Shown here: positions 1 to 7,061 of the stretch, in pieces
Layout: every line of letters begins with the position of its first letter
How positions within the stretch are numbered: the first letter of the stretch is position 1
Assembly (NCBI GenBank): GCA_900544825.1
Contig: UQWP01000032.1
Coordinates: 1-37,953, forward strand
DNA from: an uncultured Prevotella sp.
GTDB lineage: Bacteria; Bacteroidota; Bacteroidia; Bacteroidales; Bacteroidaceae
Reading direction: 5' to 3'
DNA: 37,953 nt
Position numbers and translations under genes: made by a program
Notes under the pieces: model-generated
What the model was told of the DNA's origin: nothing
What the model saw: only the letters and a program-made list of their open reading frames with translations
Database searches by the model: none

Positions 1-16
1 CGGAAAATTATAGATA

Positions 17-52
17 GAAAAAGGGTGCGTCATGGACTTATGACACACCCTC
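17..52 (-). terminator. Hairpin terminator of the SusC1/SusD1 operon; 36-bp repeat
   Basis: Read on the minus strand, this is an imperfect palindrome with arms AGGGTGTGTCAT and ATGACGCACCCT followed by TTTTTC, about 30 nt past the SusD1 stop codon. That is the form of an intrinsic terminator. The whole 36 bp occurs again, exactly and inverted, at 37899-37934, so it may also be a dispersed repeat. Confidence 0.7.
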
Positions 53-83
53 TTATTATATTATACTATTCCGAAAGATTTGA

Positions 84-1718
84 TTAGTTAATCTTTGGAG
101 CAGTTGCATCAGCATTGTAGTCGATCTCGTTCAAAGGAACGCCCCATGTCCACTTGTTACCATCTTCTGGCTTGATGGTGATGGCAACAGACTGATGTGC
201 ATTGCCACCTTCATCAAATGACTTACGAACTACAGCCTTGTTCCAACGCTTGAAGTCGCTCCACTCGAAGCCCTCACCCCAAAGTTCAAGACAACGATAG
301 TCCTGAATCTCTGAAAGAAGCTCCTCGCCAGTCTTGGTGCAGGTATATTCTGGGTTACGACCAGAAGTAGCGTTCAACTCAACCAATGCAGCCTGAGCCT
401 CTGCTTCATGATGCAAGAAATAATTTGCCTCAGCCTCAATCAATACCATCTCGCTAGAGCGGATGAATGGCACATAGCTGACACCTGGCTGGCCAGTTAC
501 AAAGAACTTCAAATTGGCATCCAAGTAATAGAAACCTGCCTGATAAGGTGCATTTAATCCTTTTACTGCATGAGCCTTTACGATGGAATCTGCCTGTGCA
601 TAGATGTCATCATCCTCCATTCCAAGAATACCAAATGTATAGTAATAAGCTGACTCCTTAGAGAGGTCAAGGTTAGAGAACTTATCCTCTGTCAGGAAGT
701 TCTGCTTGCGGGCATCATTGTTAGGAATACGGGAAATCAACTCATGACCGATAGTACCAGCACCTGTTGCGTTACCATCAGCAGTTGCATAGTAGCCATT
801 ACAAGCATCCTGTGTACCGAAAGACCAATACCAGTTATTTTCAGAAGCATCACCATAGCTACCCATGATCCACTCTGATGTTGGCTCACAGAAACCAGCC
901 TTATAATCAGCATTGCTCATCAATGGATAACCCTGCTTAGCAAGCTTAGCCTGATCAAGAGCTGTCTGGTAATCCTGGCGGAACAAAGCTGCACGGGCAT
1001 AAACAGCATGAGCAACGTTTGCATTAGGAATCCAAACCTCAGAAGCAGGACGGTCGATGCCACTTTCGCCAAACAAGGTAATCGCTTCCTGGCAATCCTT
1101 GTAAATCTGATCTACGGTTTCTGCCAATGTTGCAAATGGAGCATCTCCTGTAGATTCATCAAGACGAAGAACCACGCCCTGTGAAGCACCATTGTTACTG
1201 TCCTGCCAACGATAGCAGTAGTAGTGAATCAACTTCTCGTAGCTATAAGCACGGAAAGCCAAGGCAGAAGCCTTGATAAACTTCTTATCAGCTTCGCTAC
1301 CTTCTGCTGCATCGATGTGAGCAATAATGGTGTTAGCCTGACCAATGAGCTGGTAATAATAATACCAAGCATATCCATCATAGATTGTGCTTGTTCTATT
1401 ATGGAATGTCTGATTATGGATTGGTGCCCAACCAGAAGCATAGTAGTTGTAGTTGTAATTCTGGCTAGGCAAATTCTCATAGAGACGCATGATGGCATTC
1501 TCGCCAGCAAAACCCTGAGAAAAGGCATAATGCTGAGTAGTCTGGCAACGAGCGATACCATTCAATGCCTTATAAGCCATATCTGTTGTAGCAACAGCTG
1601 CCTCGGAACCAACAGAATCCGTTGGCTTTGTTTCGAGATAATCGCTGCCACAAGATGTCAGCAAGGTTGCGGAAGCTAAAAGGGCGCAACCGAATATCTT
1701 ATTTATATAATTTTTCAT
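84..1718 (-). CDS. SusD/RagB-family outer-membrane lipoprotein (SusD1)
   Basis: This is the surface glycan-binding partner that sits as a lid on a SusC-type TonB-dependent transporter. The 544-residue length is normal for the family. The N-terminus is a lipoprotein signal with the lipobox LLTSC, placing the lipidated cysteine near residue 23. The C-terminal part carries the usual SusD pattern CLELWGEGFEWSDFKRWN. The gene starts 28 bp downstream of the SusC1 stop on the same strand, so the two form one operon that ends at the hairpin at 17-52. The substrate cannot be read from the sequence. The protein resembles SusD2 of this window in its C-terminal third but is otherwise clearly divergent, so the two pairs probably bind different ligands. 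Confidence 0.93.
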   Translation of the reverse strand: MKNYINKIFGCALLASATLLTSCGSDYLETKPTDSVGSEAAVATTDMAYKALNGIARCQTTQHYAFSQGFAGENAIMRLYENLPSQNYNYNYYASGWAPIHNQTFHNRTSTIYDGYAWYYYYQLIGQANTIIAHIDAAEGSEADKKFIKASALAFRAYSYEKLIHYYCYRWQDSNNGASQGVVLRLDESTGDAPFATLAETVDQIYKDCQEAITLFGESGIDRPASEVWIPNANVAHAVYARAALFRQDYQTALDQAKLAKQGYPLMSNADYKAGFCEPTSEWIMGSYGDASENNWYWSFGTQDACNGYYATADGNATGAGTIGHELISRIPNNDARKQNFLTEDKFSNLDLSKESAYYYTFGILGMEDDDIYAQADSIVKAHAVKGLNAPYQAGFYYLDANLKFFVTGQPGVSYVPFIRSSEMVLIEAEANYFLHHEAEAQAALVELNATSGRNPEYTCTKTGEELLSEIQDYRCLELWGEGFEWSDFKRWNKAVVRKSFDEGGNAHQSVAITIKPEDGNKWTWGVPLNEIDYNADATAPKIN

Positions 1719-1746
1719 CTTTATATTCTGTTTATATTGTTATCTC

Positions 1747-4700
1747 TTAGAATGTCACAGACAAACCGAAGTTGAATACACGGGCACTTACGTAGGTATC
1801 ACCAGAGGCACCATTGAAGCTGTACTGAGGGTTCATACCTTTGCGAGCTGTAAGAGTGAACAAGTTTTCTGCACCTGCCTTCACGGTCAAGCCCTGGATG
1901 CCCAAACTCTGAATCCATGTCTTTGGCAAGTTGTAGCTGAGGTTGATGTTCTTGAAGATGAGATAATCTGCACTAGTCAACCAACGATCACTTGTATCAT
2001 TGTTGTATGTACTCAAGTTGAAGTCGATGATAGGAGTACCATTAGGGTCGATACGATTTGGAGAGGTCTCTGTCATACCAGCAGGTACACCATTCCAAGA
2101 CTTCAAGATATCCTTGTGGTTTGCAGAAGCTGAAGAAGCAGAAGCTGTGCTCATCAAGCTCTTGTAAGTAGCATCATAAATCTTACCACCCAAGCTATAG
2201 GTGAACAATACTCCGAGGCTCAAATCCTTCCAACGGAGGTTGGTACCAAATGAACCATAAACAGATGGGAGTGCTGTGCCAGCCCATTTGCGTTCTGCGT
2301 ATGATGTTTCTGTTGTATAGTTCTGACCATTGATGGTGACAAGTGAACCAGCCTTTTCTGCTGCTTCAACATTATTTGCATCAATGTCGTACAAAGAGTT
2401 ACCAGTCATTTGGTCAACACCTGCGAAGTGATAGGTGAAGAACTCGTATGCAGAATGTCCCTCAGAATACTTCTGTACGCCATGGAGAATATCCTTACCT
2501 CCAGGAAGCTTGATTACCTTATTCTTCAAGGTAGTAGCATCTGCAGAAACTGTCCAGTTCCAATCCTTGTTCTTGATGATCTCACCACTCAAGGCGATTT
2601 CAAAACCACGGTTTGAAATAGTACCAATATTCTGATACTGTGACATATTAGACATATTCTCATTATGAGGATATGAACCTGCTGAGTATGGCAAACGAAC
2701 CTCGAAGAGAAGATCCTTAGAACGCTTGTCGAAGTAGCCGATGCTAAAGTTCAAACGGTCGAACAATCTGCCCTCGATGCCAAAATCAACAGTCTGTGTA
2801 GTTTCCCACTTGATGTTTGGAGCAGCCAAAGTCTGCTTAATCAAAGCTGTGTTACCACCATTCTTGGCAATCTCATAAAGTGCCTGATAACCATAGAGGC
2901 TCACACCAGCATCGTTACCAACCTCACCGTATGAAGCACGAACACGCAAGTCATTTAACCAATCAACATCCTTCAAGAAGTTCTCTTTCTTTGCATTCCA
3001 GTTCAAGCCGAAAGAGAAGAAGTTACCCCAACGAGCATCTTTGGCGAAGCGAGAAGAACCGTCACGTCGATATGAGAAATCTGCGAAATACTTCTCGTCA
3101 TAGTTATAACGGATGCGCCCCAAGTAAGACTCTGTTTTGTATTCGTCATCAAAGCCTTGTAGGTAAGAGTTGGTCAAGAAGTTACCTAATGTAAAGTTGT
3201 CATCAACAGCCATATTGGTATTCATACCGTGATTAAGTTTTCTCTGCCAGCTATAGTTCTCATGACCAGCGAGCACATCTATGCTATTCTTGCCATAAGA
3301 ATGGTTCCAAGTCAACAACTCTTGTGCAGTATAAGTAGCATATTGATAGTCGTAGAAAATCAAACGACCATTGTTGGCAGCACCATCACCGATGTTAGGG
3401 TTGTTGTAGTTCAAACGGTTGGATGTGGTATTGTTTCCATTACCCTTAACCATCACAGAGAAGTCGTATGGCAAATTAATCTTGGCATACACCTGTGCGT
3501 CGATAACAGCACGACGAGTCTTGTCCTTGTCGGCAGTCATCTCGTATGCGATGTTACGGTTGGAAAGATACTCTGAAGTTGTATCAAACTGCTTCTCGCC
3601 ATTCTCATCCAAAGCATAGCTACCATCTGCATTATGCATATACATAGGATAGATAGGTGCCATGTAACGACAAGTACTGAATGGGTTAGCGTACAATGAG
3701 CCTGCATCTTCCGCAGCATCATTGTATTGACGATTGGATACGTTGGCACTCAAATTGAGACCACCCTCAAACCACTTACTAGGATTGAACTTGGAATTGA
3801 TACGACCCGTGAAACGCTCGAAAGACGAGTTCTTGGTATAACCCTTCTCATTCAAGTAACCAGCAGATGCATATACATTGAATTTCTCACCGCTTACGGC
3901 ACCAGACACATTGTATTCTTGGCGATGACCTGTACGCTCTACGCCATCCTCCCAATCGAGGTCGTCATAACCTGCGAGACGAGAAGCAATGAGTTTACCA
4001 TTGGCATCAAACAAAGCGTCATTGGCAGCATTATAGATATTTCTCTTGGCGTAGTCACTAATCAAATGAGTTGTAGCATATTGAGCAGCTGCGGCTGCAT
4101 CTAATCCCATAGAACCAGACATGGCATAGTTCTTCATGGCTGTCCAAGAAGCCTCCATCCACTGATCGGCGTTCAAACGCTCATACTCTGCAATACCACG
4201 AGTATATACACCGTTGTTAATCTGAAGATTGATTGATGGCTTCACACCATACTTGGCACGCTTGGTGGTAATCAAGATAACTCCATTAGCAGCACGGTTT
4301 CCATAAAGAGCGGCAGAAGCGGCATCCTTCAATACGGACATGCTTTCGATGTCATTTGGGTTCAATTCGGAGATGTTTCCATCGAATGCCGTACCATCAA
4401 CGACATAAAGTGGCTGGTCTGCATCCTTTACTAACGTTCCGACACCACGGATATGGATTTTAGGAGCCTTGCTTGGCTCACCATATGAGTTGTTCACCTG
4501 TACACCAGGAGCAGCACCTTCCAATGCACCTGTTACAGAAGTAGTGATACGGTTTTCGATTTCCTTAGAATCAACAGCAGTTACAGAACCAGTAATAGAC
4601 TGGCGCTTAGCTGTACCGTATGCCACAACAACGACATCATCCAGAGAATGATTATCAGCATCCAAAACAATCTTCATGTTAGAAGAAGCCTTGGCTGTCT

Positions 4701-4938
4701 TAGACTGCATACCGATGTATGTAATCTCCAACTTGGCTCCGGCAGGAGCGTTCAATGAGAAGTTACCGTCAATGTCGGTAACTGTACCTGTGTTAGTGCC
4801 CACAACCTTGATCGAAGCACCGATAACAGGGCTTCCATCCTCAGAAGCAGTAACTTTACCAGAGATTTGACTTTGTGCAAAAGCCATGCTCGTGCTAAGA
4901 GCAAGACCTGCAACTACTGTCATGAGTCTTTTTTCCAT
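1747..4938 (-). CDS. SusC/RagA-family TonB-dependent outer-membrane transporter (SusC1)
   Basis: This 1063-residue receptor has a signal peptide ending near AFA/Q at residue 21. It is followed by a CarboxypepD_reg-like domain (about residues 24-100), a TonB-box-like stretch LDDVVVVAYGT, a plug domain with IHIRGVGTL and LYVVDG, and a long beta-barrel ending in the terminal phenylalanine of FGLSVTF. It would import oligosaccharides or peptides together with SusD1. The first 27 codons and the 89-bp leader are identical, base for base, to those of SusC2 in inverted orientation. Residues 1-77 differ at only three positions, after which the proteins diverge strongly. I find no TAnnTTTG promoter between this leader and the recombinase gene, so the operon looks silent in the arrangement shown here. 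Confidence 0.95.
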   Translation of the reverse strand: MEKRLMTVVAGLALSTSMAFAQSQISGKVTASEDGSPVIGASIKVVGTNTGTVTDIDGNFSLNAPAGAKLEITYIGMQSKTAKASSNMKIVLDADNHSLDDVVVVAYGTAKRQSITGSVTAVDSKEIENRITTSVTGALEGAAPGVQVNNSYGEPSKAPKIHIRGVGTLVKDADQPLYVVDGTAFDGNISELNPNDIESMSVLKDAASAALYGNRAANGVILITTKRAKYGVKPSINLQINNGVYTRGIAEYERLNADQWMEASWTAMKNYAMSGSMGLDAAAAAQYATTHLISDYAKRNIYNAANDALFDANGKLIASRLAGYDDLDWEDGVERTGHRQEYNVSGAVSGEKFNVYASAGYLNEKGYTKNSSFERFTGRINSKFNPSKWFEGGLNLSANVSNRQYNDAAEDAGSLYANPFSTCRYMAPIYPMYMHNADGSYALDENGEKQFDTTSEYLSNRNIAYEMTADKDKTRRAVIDAQVYAKINLPYDFSVMVKGNGNNTTSNRLNYNNPNIGDGAANNGRLIFYDYQYATYTAQELLTWNHSYGKNSIDVLAGHENYSWQRKLNHGMNTNMAVDDNFTLGNFLTNSYLQGFDDEYKTESYLGRIRYNYDEKYFADFSYRRDGSSRFAKDARWGNFFSFGLNWNAKKENFLKDVDWLNDLRVRASYGEVGNDAGVSLYGYQALYEIAKNGGNTALIKQTLAAPNIKWETTQTVDFGIEGRLFDRLNFSIGYFDKRSKDLLFEVRLPYSAGSYPHNENMSNMSQYQNIGTISNRGFEIALSGEIIKNKDWNWTVSADATTLKNKVIKLPGGKDILHGVQKYSEGHSAYEFFTYHFAGVDQMTGNSLYDIDANNVEAAEKAGSLVTINGQNYTTETSYAERKWAGTALPSVYGSFGTNLRWKDLSLGVLFTYSLGGKIYDATYKSLMSTASASSASANHKDILKSWNGVPAGMTETSPNRIDPNGTPIIDFNLSTYNNDTSDRWLTSADYLIFKNINLSYNLPKTWIQSLGIQGLTVKAGAENLFTLTARKGMNPQYSFNGASGDTYVSARVFNFGLSVTF

Positions 4939-5070
4939 AAATCTCTCTCGTTTTTAATAAATGAATATATAATGTTTATAATTTCTTTCTCTCTACTTTT
5001 TCTTATATGATTACTCACAAGGAGTTATCATCATCTTCTTGCTCTCCACCTCTTGCCCCGAGGTGGAGAT
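4708..5070 (-). repeat. Left arm of the susC leader/N-terminus inverted repeat
   Basis: This segment covers the SusC1 leader and about the first 77 codons. It pairs with 10487-10850 in inverted orientation. The core 4858-5027 matches 10528-10697 with no mismatch over 170 bp, including all synonymous positions of the signal peptide. The flanking coding part is still roughly 90% identical before similarity ends. The repeat brackets the tyrosine recombinase and the ATPase cassettes, so recombination between the arms would invert about 5.5 kb. The core identity was read directly by alignment; its role as a recombination site is inferred. Confidence 0.85.
5043..5069 (-). promoter_or_regulatory. 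Conserved 5'-leader hairpin of SusC1
   Basis: A 10-bp perfect stem (TCTCCACCTC / GAGGTGGAGA) encloses a 7-nt loop, GGGGCAA on the minus strand. A matching hairpin with the same loop occurs in the SusC2 leader. It lies about 105 nt upstream of the SusC1 start codon. Its conservation in both leaders suggests an RNA-level control element or part of the recombination substrate; which of these is not known. Confidence 0.55.
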
Positions 5071-5106
5071 TTATGGGGAAAACGGCGATTTATCACTATA
5101 AAGCTA

Positions 5107-5136
5107 TTGGAATTAGCAGGATGTATCATACCTTTG
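5107..5136 (+). promoter_or_regulatory. Promoter of the tyrosine recombinase gene
   Basis: A Bacteroidetes-type -7 element TACCTTTG lies at 5129-5136, with a TTG at 5107-5109 spaced 19 nt upstream. The expected start point leaves a leader of about 40 nt before the ATG at 5186. It points away from SusC1. Confidence 0.65.
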
Positions 5137-5185
5137 GGTATATTTTCGTAAATTCTTTATTTTTAATCATTTAAACATTTAAGTT

Positions 5186-6196
5186 ATGGCGTATTTCAAG
5201 TTAGAATTCGGTTTCGGAAGAAGTAAGAGTGAGTGTAAGATTTCTGATTCTGCGAATCAGGCAGATGAGCAGGCTGTGACGGAGATTCCTGGATGGGACT
5301 TCGTGAATGGTGAAGTGGAGAGGGCAAAACAGCAAGGGCGCTTTAAAGTTGCTGGTAATTATCTTACTGCAGCCCGTTCCTTTACTAAGTTCATGGGTAG
5401 GAGCAGTTGGCTTTTTTCTGATATGACGGCAGAAAAGCTGGACAGCTATCAGCGATGGCTGCAGGAGCGCAATATCTGTCTGAACACATGTTCCGCTTAT
5501 ATGCGGGCATTGCGGGCTATGCATCATAGAGCATTGCCGTTTCTCAATGCTGCTCCATTCAGTAAAGTGTTTACGGGGAGGACCAAGACCGAGAAACGTT
5601 GCATCTCACAATCAGAAATTCTGCAGCTCAAGGCCTTGCCGTTACAGCCAGGAGGTTCTCTTTCCTTCGCTCGTGACATCTTCCTGTTTTCTTTTTATGC
5701 GATGGGAATGCCTTTTGTTGATATTGCCTATCTCAAGAAAAGCCAACTGAGAAACGGATGTATTTATTATGCCCGGCATAAGACGGGACAGCAGATACAG
5801 GTAGCACTGTTGCCTGCGATGCTTGAAATCATCATGCGATATGAACAAGGAGATTCTGAATTTGTCTTTCCGATACTTTCAGACAAGGTGGGAGATTCTG
5901 TTTCCTCATCCTCTGTTTCTGCTCAACAGCATCGTCAATATACGGCTCGATTGCGCCAGTACAACTACAATCTGCATCAGTTGTCTAAGATGCTGGGGCT
6001 GGCTAAACCCTTATCCTCTTATGTGGTTCGTCATTCGTGGGCAAGCATAGCTTATCTTCATCATCTGGACATCAGCTTGATAAGCAAGGCTTTGGGACAT
6101 ACCAAATCTTCAACCACCTTTATCTATATAAAAAGCCTTTTTGATTCCGACCTGTTCGAAGCAAATCAGACTTTGATGGAAGATCTGGGGTTGTAG
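5186..6196 (+). CDS. Tyrosine recombinase / site-specific DNA invertase (phage-integrase family)
   Basis: This 336-residue recombinase has an N-terminal SAM-like core-binding domain (about residues 35-125) and a C-terminal catalytic domain (about 135-325). Visible catalytic elements are Lys199 in RHKTGQ, Arg282-His283 in VVRHSWAS, His305 in ALGHTKSS and the presumed nucleophile Tyr314 in TFIYIK. The box I region reads FYAMGMPFVDIAYL. Many Bacteroidetes relatives have an arginine where Met173 stands, as far as I recall the family, so one catalytic residue may be altered. The gene has its own promoter and lies inside the segment bounded by the inverted susC leaders, about 120 bp from the left arm. 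This fits the recombinases that invert SusC/SusD promoters in Bacteroides fragilis. It could instead be a mobile-element integrase, but no other mobilisation genes are nearby. Confidence 0.9.
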   Translation: MAYFKLEFGFGRSKSECKISDSANQADEQAVTEIPGWDFVNGEVERAKQQGRFKVAGNYLTAARSFTKFMGRSSWLFSDMTAEKLDSYQRWLQERNICLNTCSAYMRALRAMHHRALPFLNAAPFSKVFTGRTKTEKRCISQSEILQLKALPLQPGGSLSFARDIFLFSFYAMGMPFVDIAYLKKSQLRNGCIYYARHKTGQQIQVALLPAMLEIIMRYEQGDSEFVFPILSDKVGDSVSSSSVSAQQHRQYTARLRQYNYNLHQLSKMLGLAKPLSSYVVRHSWASIAYLHHLDISLISKALGHTKSSTTFIYIKSLFDSDLFEANQTLMEDLGL

Positions 6197-6226
6197 TTCT
6201 GTCGGCAAGTAGCCTCCTTTCGTTTA

Positions 6227-6290
6227 TTGCCTGGTTACGGCAAGATATTGCCCTCTGCCAGGGCAACTTTGTGCCATTGCCAGGCACAAA
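6227..6290 (+). other. Cluster of three short hairpins behind the recombinase gene
   Basis: Three consecutive inverted repeats occur 30-95 nt past the recombinase stop: TTGCC / GGCAA (6227-6243), TTGCCCT / AGGGCAA (6248-6266) and TTTGTGCC / GGCACAAA (6268-6290). The last is followed by A-rich rather than T-rich sequence. They may end the transcript or form a structured recombination or binding site. No function is established. Confidence 0.4.
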
Positions 6291-6373
6291 ACGATACGTC
6301 GGGAGGAAGAATTCTTCAGAACTGCCATCTATGATTTGGAATATGGTTTGCTTCCAGAGCCGTTTTGCGTGTG

Positions 6374-6776
6374 AAAAGACTACTCTCGATTTTACCCTTC
6401 ACCCTTCACCTTTTTGCCTGAAACCCCGATAAACACAGGGGGTGCGAGAGGTGAAGGGTTTGCTTAACCCTTCACCCACCCTTCACCACCCTTCACCCGG
6501 TGTAAGTATAAGCGCGGAGCCTCCTAGTTCTCACAAAGGTCGGTCTTCATTGATGACCAGAGTTGGTCTTCATTTAAGCCTCGAGCTGGTCTTCATTGAT
6601 GACCGAACCATTACCAGAAAAGCGTTTGCTTTCCAAAAATAATGAGGGTGAAGGGTGGGTGAAGGGTGGTGAAGGGTTAGAATAACCCTTCACCCGTGTA
6701 AGTCGCTAATATATAGGAATTTAAGTCGCTTTGGTGAAGGGTGAAGGGTATTTTTGAAAGTAGCTCTCTATTCATC
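6374..6776. mobile_element. Non-coding repeat element, possibly MITE-like, built of CCCTTCACC motifs
   Basis: About 400 bp with no gene. It holds an inverted pair of 33-bp blocks rich in CCCTTCACC (6466-6498 and 6646-6678) and further single copies near both ends. The outer edges are related in inverted form: a CTACTCTCG...TACCC stretch at 6379-6396 resembles the complement of GGGTATTTTTGAAAGTAG near 6748-6765. The right edge (6741-6776) recurs with a few changes at 27846-27880, showing a dispersed family. No transposase is present, so this would be a passive element. The inverted blocks could form one long hairpin around a 150-nt loop. Confidence 0.5.
6542..6604. repeat. Three tandem GGTCTTCATTGATGACC-type repeats
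   Basis: The near-palindromic 17-mer GGTCTTCATTGATGACC occurs at 6542-6558 and 6588-6604. A degenerate copy, GGTCTTCATTTAAGCC, lies between them at 6565-6580, giving a 23-bp period. They sit in the loop of the repeat element 6374-6776. Their role is unknown. Confidence 0.6.
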
Positions 6777-6789
6777 AGACTCAGCAAAA

Positions 6790-6872
6790 CTCCTTCGGAA
6801 AATGTGAGGATTTGGACAAAAACTCCTTCGGAAAATGTGAGGATTTGCCGAAAACTCCTTCGGAAAATGTGA
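6790..6872 (+). repeat. Repeat array A: three 33-bp-spaced CTCCTTCGGAAAATGTGA units
   Basis: The 18-mer CTCCTTCGGAAAATGTGA occurs at 6790, 6823 and 6855, with partly conserved 15-nt spacers such as GGATTTGGACAAAAA. The array is followed by TTTTTTATACGTAATC and then by a relic of an ATPase gene, the same order as arrays B and C. The spacers are short and related, so this is an iteron-like array, not CRISPR. Confidence 0.85.
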
Positions 6873-6894
6873 TTTTTTATACGTAATCATTTGA

Positions 6895-6926
6895 TTTTTA
6901 GCCTCTTTTGTAAAAGAGGCTAAAAA
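6895..6926. repeat. Perfect palindrome TTTTTAGCCTCTTTT / complement
   Basis: Two 15-nt arms around a GT centre form a near-perfect 32-bp palindrome between array A and the ATPase relic. It could act as a bidirectional terminator because both ends carry T/A runs. It takes the place where the intact copy near 8600 has its promoter. Confidence 0.6.
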
Positions 6927-6930
6927 CGCC

Positions 6931-7048
6931 AAAATGGGCTATCCGTACCAGCCTCTTGCCATACGAGCGTAATGCCGAGGCTAAAACGCTCAATATTCCT
7001 CTCTATATGCTCTTTGTTCTCGGAAAGGAGCTGGAGACTGAAAGCTAA
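6931..7048 (+). pseudogene. 3'-end relic of a DUF4143 AAA ATPase gene (copy 1)
   Basis: This stretch matches the last about 115 bp of the intact ATPase gene (9829-9945), starting at AATGGGCTATCCGTACC and ending at the same stop codon. The shared sequence continues for about 20 bp of downstream DNA (TAAAATCTAAAAATGCTTAA). Only a short central block differs. There is no upstream coding region: the relic is preceded by array A, so most of the gene has been lost. Its tail runs into the 3' end of the convergent ATPase at 7062. Confidence 0.8.
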
Positions 7049-7061
7049 AATCTAAAAATGC

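Noticed and set aside
5186..6196. Integrase as mark of an integrative conjugative element or prophage
   Set aside because: No relaxase, mobilisation, conjugation or phage structural genes and no tRNA attachment site were seen; the inverted susC leaders explain its position better.
6442..6642. Small plus-strand frame in the repeat element
   Set aside because: It translates CCCTTCACC and GGTCTTCATTGATGACC repeats and has no coding character.
6790..6872. CRISPR array
   Set aside because: Units are 18 bp with 15-nt spacers that are themselves partly conserved, only three or four copies occur per array, and no cas genes are present.
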